Shown: positions 1-8,007 of the stretch, piece after piece
Position numbering within the stretch: position 1 is the stretch's first letter
Layout: each line of letters starts with the position of its first letter
DNA from: Saprospiraceae bacterium UBA7328
GTDB lineage: Bacteria > Bacteroidota > Bacteroidia > Chitinophagales > Saprospiraceae
Length of the DNA stretch: 19,624 nt
Assembly (NCBI GenBank): GCA_002471345.1
Contig: DKPS01000252.1
Span: 1-19,624 of the forward strand
Reading direction: 5' to 3'
Made by a program: the position numbers and the translations under genes
The notes under the pieces: generated by a model
The model's input: the letters and a program-made list of their open reading frames with translations, nothing else
Database searches by the model: none
What the model was told of the DNA's origin: nothing

Positions 1-91
1 CTTAAGTAACGTAAGTCTTCAGGTATGCTAATCTTAATCATTCAAAAAAAAGTAATTATAAACTACTGATATTAGAAGATAGATAGGAAAA

Positions 92-132
92 GCTCTTATA
101 TCTTCACGGAAGATATGAGTGAGCCGTTTTTT
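92..132 (+). terminator. Rho-independent terminator-like hairpin upstream of the patatin gene
   Basis: A 14-bp stem can be drawn from 92-105 paired with 109-124, with loop ACG, one T-G wobble and a two-base bulge (119-120). It is followed by CG and six T (127-132). On the + strand this has the form of an intrinsic terminator. It lies only 28 bases before the patatin start codon, so it either ends a + strand gene lying left of the window or acts as an attenuator in the patatin leader. Frames entering from the left close at 7-9 or 29-31, which fits the first reading. The structure is seen directly; the role is inferred. Confidence 0.7.
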
Positions 133-159
133 CTTGAAGTTTCACAAAAAAAATAAATA

Positions 160-1626
160 ATGTTTTCAAGACGATTAAATAAAATCAAAAAGAAACTTAA
201 CAAAGCTGAAAGTTATGAAGAGTGGAAAACTTTCGCTTTAGAAATTGACGAGGCCACGGGAATGGAAGCATGGAAGCACGTAAATCATAGCAATTTATAT
301 GATAATGAGGAAATTTATCTTCGCTTAGAAACTCTCAGAAATTACAGAGAACAAGGAGATGATCAAGGACTGCTATTTACATTGAATGAAGGGATTCATG
401 GTAATATGGGCGGTATGGGAAATAGTAAACTTTATGAAAAAGCTCTTTTTGGAACGAAGCAATTAATAGAAGATTATTTAGATGAAGTCGGAGACTCTAT
501 TCTTCATATTGCCGACAAGAATAATGACAACATTAGTTTTGAAGACAAACTGGACTTTTTCCATAGAGCAAGCCAATGCTTTGGGAGGTCTGCATTAATG
601 TTAAGTGGTGGTGGCCAATTAGGAAATTTTCATGGAGGAGTGCTTAAAGTGATGGCTCAACATCATCTGATACCAGATGTCATATCTGGCTCAAGTGCGG
701 GTTCAATTTTTGCAGCCTTAGCAGGAACTCTTAATGATGAAGAATTATTAGGCTTTCTTGGAGAAGACTCTTTATTTCAATTACTTGAACAAGAGGAAAA
801 TATATTCAAAAACATTTCTGATGAAAGAAGCTCGCTTAGAGTTAGAGACCTTGAAAGTGTAGTCAACTCCACTATTCCTAACCTCACATTTCAAGAAGCT
901 TTCGAACATACAGGTAGAAAAATTAATATTTCTGTTTCGCCAAAAGGACTACAGCAAAAATCTAGATTACTGAATGCCATTGCATCTCCAAATGTGTTAA
1001 TACGGTCAGCACTTATGGCATCATGTGCTGTTCCAGGTGTCTTCCCACCAGCAACTTTATTTGCTAAAAACAAGGATGGAAAGGTCCAAGCCTATTTACC
1101 TTCCAGAAAGTGGGTAGATGGATCTGCTTCCAATGATCTTCCTGCAAAACGCCTGGCAAGATTATATGGTGTGAATCATTTCATTGTGAGCATGACCAAT
1201 CCATTGGTTCTACCTTTTACTAATTCTCCTTTGCACAAAAGTGAATTTCTCTCTCCGGCTGTAAGGTTTGGGTCAGCAGTTCTCAAAGAAACTTCACAGT
1301 TTAATTATACATTGGCAAAGCCATTCTTTAAGTATGTTCCAAAACTGGCAGTTATGGCAACCACCATCAATTCGGTTATTCAACAAGACTACCAGGGTGA
1401 TATAAATATCATCGCAGACTTTAGTTCAATTAGGCCAACCAGGCTACTGTCTACTTTGACAAGAGACGAACTTGCAGAATTAATAACAAAGGGAGAAAAA
1501 GCGACATGGCCAAAGGTAGAGGCAATAAGGATTTGTACGAAAGTCGGCAGGATTCTAGATAAAATTTTGGAAGACTATGAATCAGAAGAAATGCATTTGG
1601 CTAAACAAGTATTGACTGAAAATTAG
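160..1626 (+). CDS. Patatin-like phospholipase/triacylglycerol lipase with DUF3336 N-terminal domain
   Basis: The product is 488 residues. Residues ~15-115 match the DUF3336 pattern (YEEW, YDNE, a central HGNMGGMGN, LYEKALFGTK). The patatin domain follows from ~145, with the oxyanion-hole stretch SGGGQLG at 149-155, the nucleophile elbow GSSAG at 177-181 (Ser179) and the DG dyad at Asp320-Gly321. All parts of the Ser-Asp catalytic dyad are therefore present. DUF3336 plus patatin is the arrangement of yeast TGL3/4/5 and plant SDP1 lipases and of many bacterial homologues, so acyl-ester hydrolysis of membrane or storage lipid is the likely role; the substrate is not evident. No signal peptide is seen, so it is probably cytoplasmic or membrane-associated. 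The ATG follows an A-rich leader without a clear Shine-Dalgarno, as is common in Bacteroidota. It is monocistronic, bounded by hairpins on both sides. Confidence 0.93.
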   Translation: MFSRRLNKIKKKLNKAESYEEWKTFALEIDEATGMEAWKHVNHSNLYDNEEIYLRLETLRNYREQGDDQGLLFTLNEGIHGNMGGMGNSKLYEKALFGTKQLIEDYLDEVGDSILHIADKNNDNISFEDKLDFFHRASQCFGRSALMLSGGGQLGNFHGGVLKVMAQHHLIPDVISGSSAGSIFAALAGTLNDEELLGFLGEDSLFQLLEQEENIFKNISDERSSLRVRDLESVVNSTIPNLTFQEAFEHTGRKINISVSPKGLQQKSRLLNAIASPNVLIRSALMASCAVPGVFPPATLFAKNKDGKVQAYLPSRKWVDGSASNDLPAKRLARLYGVNHFIVSMTNPLVLPFTNSPLHKSEFLSPAVRFGSAVLKETSQFNYTLAKPFFKYVPKLAVMATTINSVIQQDYQGDINIIADFSSIRPTRLLSTLTRDELAELITKGEKATWPKVEAIRICTKVGRILDKILEDYESEEMHLAKQVLTEN

Positions 1627-1662
1627 CACCTGAATTTTTCAGTGCTTCTTTTTCCTTTTTTG
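1625..1662 (+). terminator. Terminator of the patatin gene
   Basis: The stem AGCACCTGAA (1625-1634) pairs with TTCAGTGCT (1638-1646) with one bulged C and a 3-base loop, followed by a T-rich tail to about 1662. The stem begins inside the patatin stop codon. Confidence 0.75.
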
Positions 1663-1994
1663 TTTCTTTTAATGCACCATTTCATAGTACTGAATAAGGA
1701 TTTCATGAAGTTCAAATAGTAACTTCACTAACTCCTTTCAAGATTGAATTGAAAAAGAAGTGACCATTCATTTAAATAATCTAATAGCCAAAATTAGAGT
1801 AGAGATGCCTTGGTTCGGATATCAAATCAAAAGATGATTTTGATCTTTTAAATGATTTGAATCATCCATTGAATAAGAGTTCAATACACATAATTTGAAC
1901 GAATTAAAAAGTCTTGAAAAGTTGTTCGAAATTAAATCAGTAGTGGATTAATCATCCTTGATTACTCTTATTTTGAGCACTGATAAATTGAAAA
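1663..1994. other. Non-coding gap before the sulfatase, holding a 14-bp bulged hairpin
   Basis: No credible gene is seen in this gap. It holds one notable inverted repeat: 1822-1828 pairs with 1854-1860 (7 bp) and 1829-1835 pairs with 1843-1849 (7 bp), separated by a four-base bulge at 1850-1853, with a 7-base loop. The hairpin has no following T-run, so it is not a standard terminator. It lies about 135 bases before the sulfatase ATG and could sit in that gene's promoter or leader. No match to the Bacteroidota -33/-7 promoter pattern could be picked with confidence. Confidence 0.4.
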
Positions 1995-3752
1995 ATGAAA
2001 AAACATAAATCATTAAGTTATTTGATAATCTCTATTTTTTTGCTTTTTGCAAAAAGTGCATTTTCCCAAACTGAGTCAACTCCTCCAAATTTCGTCCTTA
2101 TCCTTGTCGATGATGCTGCCCTTCAGGACTTTGGATGTTATGGAGGAGAAGCATCTACGCCTCACATAGATGCATTAGCCGGCAGAGGCATAATGTTCAC
2201 TAATCATCACGCCTCGCCAATGTGTGCTCCTTCCAGAGCAATGTTACTTACTGGTCACGATAGCCATCAGACAGGTGTTCCAAACCTTCCTATATTCACA
2301 CCCCCACAAATTGCCGCTTATGAAGGCTACGAAGGTATACTCAACAATAAAGTATTTACTATAGCTACAAGACTGAAAAATCATGGATACCACACTTACA
2401 CTTCAGGTAAGTGGCACTTAGGTCATACTCAAAATACTTTGCCTACTAAACGAGGATTCGATAGATCTTATATACTAGACGCTTCAGGGGCAGACAACTA
2501 TGAGCAACGCCCATATCTTCCTACTCAAGAAGCCAAACCTCCATGGTATAAAGATGGAAAAACTGTAGATCTACCAGAAGATTTTTACTCATCCCGCAAC
2601 TTAGTAGATGAGATGATCCAATTTATGAAGGAAACTCCCAAAGACGACAAACCCTTCTTCTCGTATTTAGCATTTCAAGCCATCCATATACCCGTACAGG
2701 CCCCCAGAGAAATCACAAAAAAATACATTTCTACATATGAAAAGGGCTGGGCTGCGATAAAGAAGAGGCGCTATGAGAACGCAAAAAAAATAGGCATTAT
2801 ATCACCTAGTGCGCCTCTAGGAGAAATGCTACCGACTTTGGAAAATTGGGAAGATCTGACTGAAGAAGACAAAAAATATAAAGCCAAAGCAATGGCTGTG
2901 AACGCTGCCATGCTAGAATCAATGGATACCCATATTGGACGATATATAACGTATCTCAAATCTGTAGGCAAGTATCAAAATACGATGTTTGTGATTACAT
3001 CAGACAATGGCCCAGAGGCCAGTGCAGTAGGTGATGTAGCCGCAATGAAAATATGGCTTAAAACTCAAGGATATCATCAAGATTATGAACGGCTAGGAGA
3101 ACAAGGTTCATTCAATTATATAGGCCCTGAATTTGCAAGTGCTGCTGCTGGGCCTAGTTCATATTTTAAATTTTACGCTGGAGAAGGTGGATTAAGGGTT
3201 CCATTAATTTTCTCAGGTCCACAGATTCCAAAAGGAGATACATTACATTCATTCACCTGGATAACAGATATAACACCTACTATTTTATCGTTGGCAGGAA
3301 TCGATATTCCTAAAATTGCTCCAGTGGGACCTATGACAGGAAAAAACCTCACCCCGCTACTTCGTAAAGAGGTCCAACAGGTCTATGAAACAGATGACAT
3401 TATCGGCATGGAAGCAGCCGGTCAATGTGCATTATACAAAGGAGATTTAAAACTAGTAAGAAATGGAAAACCATACGGTGATGGTATTTGGAGAATGTAC
3501 AACCTCAACAATGATCCTGGAGAAACTATTGATTTAAAAGAGTCAGAACCAAGTATTTTTGCCTCTATGATTAAGCATTATGATGATTACACTACCGAAA
3601 ATAATGTAGTAGAGATGGGAATAAATTACCAACCTCTTTTAGAAATCCAGAACAAGTATAGAGCAATGCTAGGGAAGACCATAAGACCCTGGTTTCTATT
3701 GATTTTTGGGTTAATATTTGGGTTTCTTTTTTGGAAGAAAATGAAATCATGA
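1995..3752 (+). CDS. Type I (formylglycine) sulfatase, secreted, with C-terminal membrane anchor
   Basis: The product is 585 residues. A signal peptide spans 1-25 (basic start, hydrophobic core, cut near AFS|Q). The sulfatase fold follows: metal ligands Asp39-Asp40, the signature C77-A-P-S-R81 whose Cys is converted to formylglycine in this family, GKWH at 138-141, His231, and Asp337-Asn338 for calcium. All key active-site residues are present. It resembles arylsulfatase-type (S1 family) enzymes that cleave sulfate esters from organic or polysaccharide substrates. The last ~25 residues form one hydrophobic helix (about 566-580, Phe/Leu/Ile-rich) followed by KKMKS, so the mature enzyme is probably held in a membrane with its catalytic domain outside the cytoplasm. 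No SusC/SusD pair, glycoside hydrolase or formylglycine-generating enzyme is adjacent, so the substrate is open. The ATG is the only start that gives a full signal peptide. Confidence 0.95.
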   Translation: MKKHKSLSYLIISIFLLFAKSAFSQTESTPPNFVLILVDDAALQDFGCYGGEASTPHIDALAGRGIMFTNHHASPMCAPSRAMLLTGHDSHQTGVPNLPIFTPPQIAAYEGYEGILNNKVFTIATRLKNHGYHTYTSGKWHLGHTQNTLPTKRGFDRSYILDASGADNYEQRPYLPTQEAKPPWYKDGKTVDLPEDFYSSRNLVDEMIQFMKETPKDDKPFFSYLAFQAIHIPVQAPREITKKYISTYEKGWAAIKKRRYENAKKIGIISPSAPLGEMLPTLENWEDLTEEDKKYKAKAMAVNAAMLESMDTHIGRYITYLKSVGKYQNTMFVITSDNGPEASAVGDVAAMKIWLKTQGYHQDYERLGEQGSFNYIGPEFASAAAGPSSYFKFYAGEGGLRVPLIFSGPQIPKGDTLHSFTWITDITPTILSLAGIDIPKIAPVGPMTGKNLTPLLRKEVQQVYETDDIIGMEAAGQCALYKGDLKLVRNGKPYGDGIWRMYNLNNDPGETIDLKESEPSIFASMIKHYDDYTTENNVVEMGINYQPLLEIQNKYRAMLGKTIRPWFLLIFGLIFGFLFWKKMKS

Positions 3753-4124
3753 CTTTTAAATGTCAATCATATTCAGGTATCTAAATCAAAAAAAATTAGG
3801 TCTTACTTGCAAGGTCTGATTGAGCAATTCATCTTGCTTAAATTGAAAAGGCAGACAATTTAATTGCCATCAAGAGATTACAAAGATGAGGGCCAAATGA
3901 ATTTATGCTTCAGAATATCCAACATTCTAATCTGTTTTTAACTTCCAAATATCTGGAAAGTAACATTTCAATTTAAAATTTAACAGAGCATAAAAAAGCT
4001 GTTATTCCACAAATGAGAAATGTTTATGAGATCTAGTGAGAGTCTCTTATATCTCTAGCAGCATCATTTGACTTTGTACCCTAAGAGTTTCCTCATTAAG
4101 AAATCAATGGTCGCAGAATGAATT
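3753..4124. other. Non-coding gap between convergent sulfatase and TonB receptor genes
   Basis: Nothing convincing is coded here: frames are short and broken. Small inverted repeats (TAACAG/CTGTTA near 3980-4010, GAGAGTCTC near 4040) are weak and lack T-runs. No good + strand terminator for the sulfatase was found before the shared hairpin at 4132-4163, which may serve both genes. Confidence 0.5.
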
Positions 4125-4163
4125 AAATAAAAAATCCCACTCCTCGTTTGAGGAGTGGGATTT
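4125..4163 (-). terminator. Perfect terminator of the TonB receptor-OmpA gene
   Basis: A perfect 14-bp stem (4132-4145 with 4150-4163, GC-rich core, 4-base loop) is followed on the minus strand by a T-rich run covering 4134 down to 4125. It lies 30 bases past the receptor stop codon. The + strand side has only three T, so it works best for the minus-strand gene, though it may also slow transcription coming from the sulfatase. Confidence 0.93.
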
Positions 4164-4193
4164 AAAATCTGAAAGATTTTATTCTTTAGAGTA

Positions 4194-7100
4194 TTATTTT
4201 AAAATGATAAATTCTACTCTTCTGTTCATTTTTCTACCTTTCGCTGTGTTATTATCAGCTATTGGATGATCTTCACCTAAGCCATTAGTAGAAAGTCTTG
4301 ATGTATCAATTCCTTTTGATACCAAGTATTCTTTCACTGCATCAGCTCTAGACTGAGACAATTTCATATTACTTTCAGCTTGTCCTTGGCTATCAGTATG
4401 ACCTTGTATTAATACACTGATATCGCCAAATTCCTCCATTATAGCAGCAGCTTCATCCATCTTAGCGAAAGACTCTTTTCTAAAAGTAGATCTTGATGAA
4501 TTGAACTGAAGTCCTTCTAAAGCAGCAGTAAATCTAGTTGTGATCTCTGTATTTCTTACTTTCAAAGCTTCAATCCTCATTGTTTCCGCTTTTTCAGCAG
4601 CTTCTGCTTCCATTCTTGCTTTTTCAGCAGCAGCGGCAGCAGCAGCTTCTGCATCTGCTCTTCTCTTTGCTTCTGCAGCAGCTCTTGCTTTAGCCTCAGC
4701 TTCTGCTTTTACTCTTGCCTCTTCTTCTGCTTTTACTCTTGCAGCTTCTGCAGCAGCTTTTGCTTCTGCAGCAGCTTTTGCAGCCATATCTTCAGCATTC
4801 ATAGGACATCCCTTATGCTTTCTGATACCAGCTATATCCGGACATGCATCTTTGTGATCTCTTATACCATCACCATCGCTATCCATTTTCTTAGCAGCCA
4901 TATCAGCAGATGATCGTGAACTAGCTCCATCATCACCAAATGTATAAGTCAATTTACCTAACACTCTTCTTCCAATTTTAGGAAAGCTAGGATATGTTCT
5001 ATACTCAGAATCAAATAAATTCTGTGCTGAAATATTTAATGCCAAACCACTGTCAAACTTATATCCAACACCTAAATCTACAAGGTTTTTCTCGTCAGTA
5101 TCTCCTGAAAATTGACCTAAAAACACCTCATAAGTAGGATCATGTTGGAATGCCATATTTGCTCTAAACCCAAACTCTGGAACATAATTGAATCCTAATC
5201 TGAACTTGTTAGTTGGTTGAGAAATAGAAGTTCTTTCTGTATCACCATCACTACCTACAATCGTTGGATTGAAGATGTTATCTGAAGTCCATGAGTAAGC
5301 AGCACTAAGTGTTAAATCGTTAGAAACGAAATAATTTAATCCTATGTCAGATCCCCAATAATCATAAGCCTCAAAAGTTCTATATCCTGCAGCTAAGTGA
5401 GTAACTCCATTATTAGGCACCTGCTCTGTAGGAGTAGTAGCTAATACAAATCCTGCATTAAGAGGTGCTATACTTTGTAAAAATCCAGCTCCACCAGCTG
5501 CATATCCGCCACCTACAATTCCTGCCACTTGAGCAACTGTCGCTTCAAAAGTAGCTTGATCAGGGAAACCTCCAGGTACACCTATAAATGGTGACAAGAG
5601 TCCAGAAAGGAAGGTTGCAAAGTCTGCTCCTACCGCATTACCTAATGCTGCTGGCAGACCATCTGTACCCTGAAGACTATAACCTGGGCTAATAGCAGTA
5701 AATAAAGTCGCTCCGTCCACTTTTCTATTATACACATCCACTGATACGCCTAACTTATCGCCTATCAATCCTTTGTATCCTACTTCCCACGTATCCTCTG
5801 TTCTTAAAGTAGCTGCAGGAGCATCTGTCAATCCTAGAGGACGACCGTTAAATAGGTTGATCCCAACAAATTGACCTGCAAGGCCGCCAACAAAGTTCGC
5901 CGGATTACCCAAGTAATCAGCTATTGGCCCAGCAAGAGGGGCAAATAGAGGATTAGCAGCAGTTAATCCTTGAATAATAGCTGGAATAACTGCAGAAGAT
6001 ACGGCTCCTTGTACATATGCCAAAGGTATACCCGGAGTACCTACAGGTAAGCTAGGGAATGGTACTGCTCCATTAAATACAATCTGTGGATTAGAACCAA
6101 ATGTCTGTGCATTTTTATTACCTATAAGGAAAACATCAAATGCACCTGGAACAACTGTACTTACAGGGAAATCGATATTAACCTGCAGCTGAGAAGGAGC
6201 TCCAACAGCTCTATTAAATCCACCTCTGAATGTATGCTTAGGGCTAGGCTTCCAAACCATTACTGCTCTTGGAGAAAATGAATTCTCTTCCAAGAAATTA
6301 AATCTATCAGCTCTACCAGCCAATACTAAATCTAACTTATCACCCAAGGCCAACTTAGTTTGTAAGTAAAGTCCTTGAATTCCAAAATTGTCATCATCTT
6401 CTTCTCTACCATAAACCTGATTCTTTGTATCTGCTTTTGACAATCGGTAATCAAAACCAGCTGTCCAATTCGCATTCAAGAATCCAGGAGTGTCAAAATT
6501 ATATTGCAACTGAGCTTCTAGTTGTGTTCTTCCTACAGTAGTAGTGTTTCCAGTTTGATATAAGAATGTTGGATTCTCATCTGTACCTCCGGGTGTATTT
6601 AACCAAAATGCCTGTGCAAAAAGGCCCCCTTTCTGAAGTCTTGCTTGTGCATATGTCTCTCTTGCTTGACTTAGACCGAATCCTTGACTATTGTAGAATA
6701 GGTGCGAAGCTTGATTCATACCACCTGTAAATATTATGGATAAATCATCCTGCGGCCTAAATTCTAAAGTACCATTCAAACGAGCTGAATTCCAGTCATT
6801 TTGAAGAGGGTTACCATCTCCATCAGGATCTAAGTCTGACGCTGTCTTTATCACTCTACCTGGTAAAGTACCATCTACTATACCACCTGTGATAGCAGGT
6901 ACAGAAACAGTAGATTGTAGTCTACCTAAACTTACTTGATCTATTGGATCATTCGGATCTAATCCAAACTCATTTCCTTTTTGATATGCTGCATTGATTT
7001 TAAAACCAAATTTGTCAGAAACCTTGGTAGCATGTCTTACTGCAGCACCGAAAGTACTTAGTTCTCCACCTGTTAATTCTATAGTGGTACCTGGTTTGTC

Positions 7101-7814
7101 TATTGCAGATTTAGAAAGAAAGTGAATTACACCCGCAGTCACACCAGGTCCATAAAGAGCTGAACCAGGACCTCTTACAACTTCAATTCTTTCAAGATCA
7201 ATACTACTAACAGGAGTATTCAGTGCATCATAAGTTCCTAATCCTGGACCGGATAAAGATCTATAATCCAAAATCGGAAATGATGCTGATCCAAATATCC
7301 CCCCATCACCTCTTAATTGAATATTAGTAACTGCAGCACCTTGTTGCTGAACAGTAATTCCAGGTTCATTGATTAAATTCCTGACTGGGTTATTATTCGG
7401 AGAAGCTTCAAGCTTTCTCGCTGTAATAACTGAAATAGAAGCCGGAGCCTCTTGAATCTTTTCACGTCTTCTTGATGCAGATATAACTACATCATCCCCT
7501 AACAAGACCCCTTCTTGTAAGGTCACATCTACATTAGAAGATGAACTAGCCACATCAACCTCTGTGGTATTATATCCAGTAAAAGAAATAACTAGTGTAA
7601 GTGGAAAAGATGCTGAGGTATTCACCTCATATGTACCATCAAAATTTGATATAGTACCATCCGTAGTCCCCTTCACTAAAACATTAGCCCCGATGAGTAC
7701 CTCACCTGAAGCGTCAGTTATTGTACCTGAGACAGAGTTTTGGGCCATCATCAAAGTACACATCAGCATTCCAAAAAGGAATGCAGATGATCTGAGTAAA
7801 ACAGTTTTTTTCAT
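4194..7814 (-). CDS. TonB-dependent outer-membrane receptor fused to a C-terminal OmpA peptidoglycan-binding domain
   Basis: The product is 1206 residues. In order: signal peptide 1-25; carboxypeptidase-D-like regulatory domain ~27-101; possible TonB box near DDVVISASRR (107-116); plug ~118-238 with the usual closing RIEVVRGPGSALYGPG; beta-barrel ~240-959 ending LTYTF. After the barrel, where most receptors stop, come a DSDGDG calcium-type repeat (978-989) with CP at 991-992 and 1003-1004, an Ala/Glu/Lys/Arg-rich coiled coil (~1010-1088), and an OmpA/MotB domain to the end. The OmpA domain keeps Asp1141 and Arg1156, spaced 15 apart as are the diaminopimelate-binding pair of E. coli OmpA. It would import a ligand across the outer membrane with TonB energy while holding peptidoglycan from the periplasmic side. 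Long Gly/Ala/Pro-rich apolar inserts sit in the barrel (~580-650 and ~705-790). No SusD partner follows. The ligand is unknown. The reading frame is continuous through the fusion. Confidence 0.95.
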   Translation of the reverse strand: MKKTVLLRSSAFLFGMLMCTLMMAQNSVSGTITDASGEVLIGANVLVKGTTDGTISNFDGTYEVNTSASFPLTLVISFTGYNTTEVDVASSSSNVDVTLQEGVLLGDDVVISASRRREKIQEAPASISVITARKLEASPNNNPVRNLINEPGITVQQQGAAVTNIQLRGDGGIFGSASFPILDYRSLSGPGLGTYDALNTPVSSIDLERIEVVRGPGSALYGPGVTAGVIHFLSKSAIDKPGTTIELTGGELSTFGAAVRHATKVSDKFGFKINAAYQKGNEFGLDPNDPIDQVSLGRLQSTVSVPAITGGIVDGTLPGRVIKTASDLDPDGDGNPLQNDWNSARLNGTLEFRPQDDLSIIFTGGMNQASHLFYNSQGFGLSQARETYAQARLQKGGLFAQAFWLNTPGGTDENPTFLYQTGNTTTVGRTQLEAQLQYNFDTPGFLNANWTAGFDYRLSKADTKNQVYGREEDDDNFGIQGLYLQTKLALGDKLDLVLAGRADRFNFLEENSFSPRAVMVWKPSPKHTFRGGFNRAVGAPSQLQVNIDFPVSTVVPGAFDVFLIGNKNAQTFGSNPQIVFNGAVPFPSLPVGTPGIPLAYVQGAVSSAVIPAIIQGLTAANPLFAPLAGPIADYLGNPANFVGGLAGQFVGINLFNGRPLGLTDAPAATLRTEDTWEVGYKGLIGDKLGVSVDVYNRKVDGATLFTAISPGYSLQGTDGLPAALGNAVGADFATFLSGLLSPFIGVPGGFPDQATFEATVAQVAGIVGGGYAAGGAGFLQSIAPLNAGFVLATTPTEQVPNNGVTHLAAGYRTFEAYDYWGSDIGLNYFVSNDLTLSAAYSWTSDNIFNPTIVGSDGDTERTSISQPTNKFRLGFNYVPEFGFRANMAFQHDPTYEVFLGQFSGDTDEKNLVDLGVGYKFDSGLALNISAQNLFDSEYRTYPSFPKIGRRVLGKLTYTFGDDGASSRSSADMAAKKMDSDGDGIRDHKDACPDIAGIRKHKGCPMNAEDMAAKAAAEAKAAAEAARVKAEEEARVKAEAEAKARAAAEAKRRADAEAAAAAAAEKARMEAEAAEKAETMRIEALKVRNTEITTRFTAALEGLQFNSSRSTFRKESFAKMDEAAAIMEEFGDISVLIQGHTDSQGQAESNMKLSQSRADAVKEYLVSKGIDTSRLSTNGLGEDHPIADNNTAKGRKMNRRVEFIILK
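4551..4787 (-). repeat. Internal DNA repeats encoding the Ala-rich coiled-coil linker
   Basis: The stretch encoding residues ~1010-1088 of the receptor-OmpA protein is built of near-identical in-frame units. An exact 18-base unit is repeated back to back at 4744-4761 and 4762-4779. Another 18-base unit occurs at 4701-4718 and again at 4725-4742 (24-base period). All units are multiples of three, so gain or loss would lengthen or shorten the helix without breaking the frame. Confidence 0.85.
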
Positions 7815-7896
7815 AAGCTTTCTTTGTTAATTAAACTTTAAAATATCCTCATAATTAGTAAAAAAAGCGCATTTACCGAAATGAACAATATTTTCA

Positions 7897-7909
7897 ACCT
7901 TGACAAGGT
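7897..7909. promoter_or_regulatory. 13-base palindrome upstream of the TonB receptor gene
   Basis: ACCTTG-A-CAAGGT is an exact inverted repeat with a single central base, about 83 bases before the receptor start codon. Overlapping it, GGTA and TACC (7907-7919) flank an A-run. Its size and place suit a dimeric regulator's operator, but no regulator gene is nearby and no promoter elements could be fixed, so this is only a candidate. Confidence 0.3.
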
Positions 7910-8007
7910 AAAAAATACCAATAAGATTCCTCATATATTATTTCTGATTTATGAACAAACTATCTTAGTTATATACTATGTAGTAACGAATAGACCCGAA
8001 AAAGAAG

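Noticed and set aside
4701..4779. Short direct repeats as a possible CRISPR or satellite array
   Set aside because: Units are contiguous, in frame, without unique spacers, and lie inside a coding region for a coiled coil.
4540..4857. Open frame on the + strand, Ala/Ser-rich, 105 codons
   Set aside because: It is the mirror of the Ala-rich coiled-coil repeats of the receptor-OmpA gene; the frame is open only because GCN-rich repeats lack stops on the other strand.
4194..7814. Receptor-OmpA chimera as an artefact of a lost stop between two genes
   Set aside because: The OmpA part has no signal peptide or start of its own, and the DSDGDG repeat plus helix form a natural linker, so a single designed protein is more likely; still worth checking with reads.
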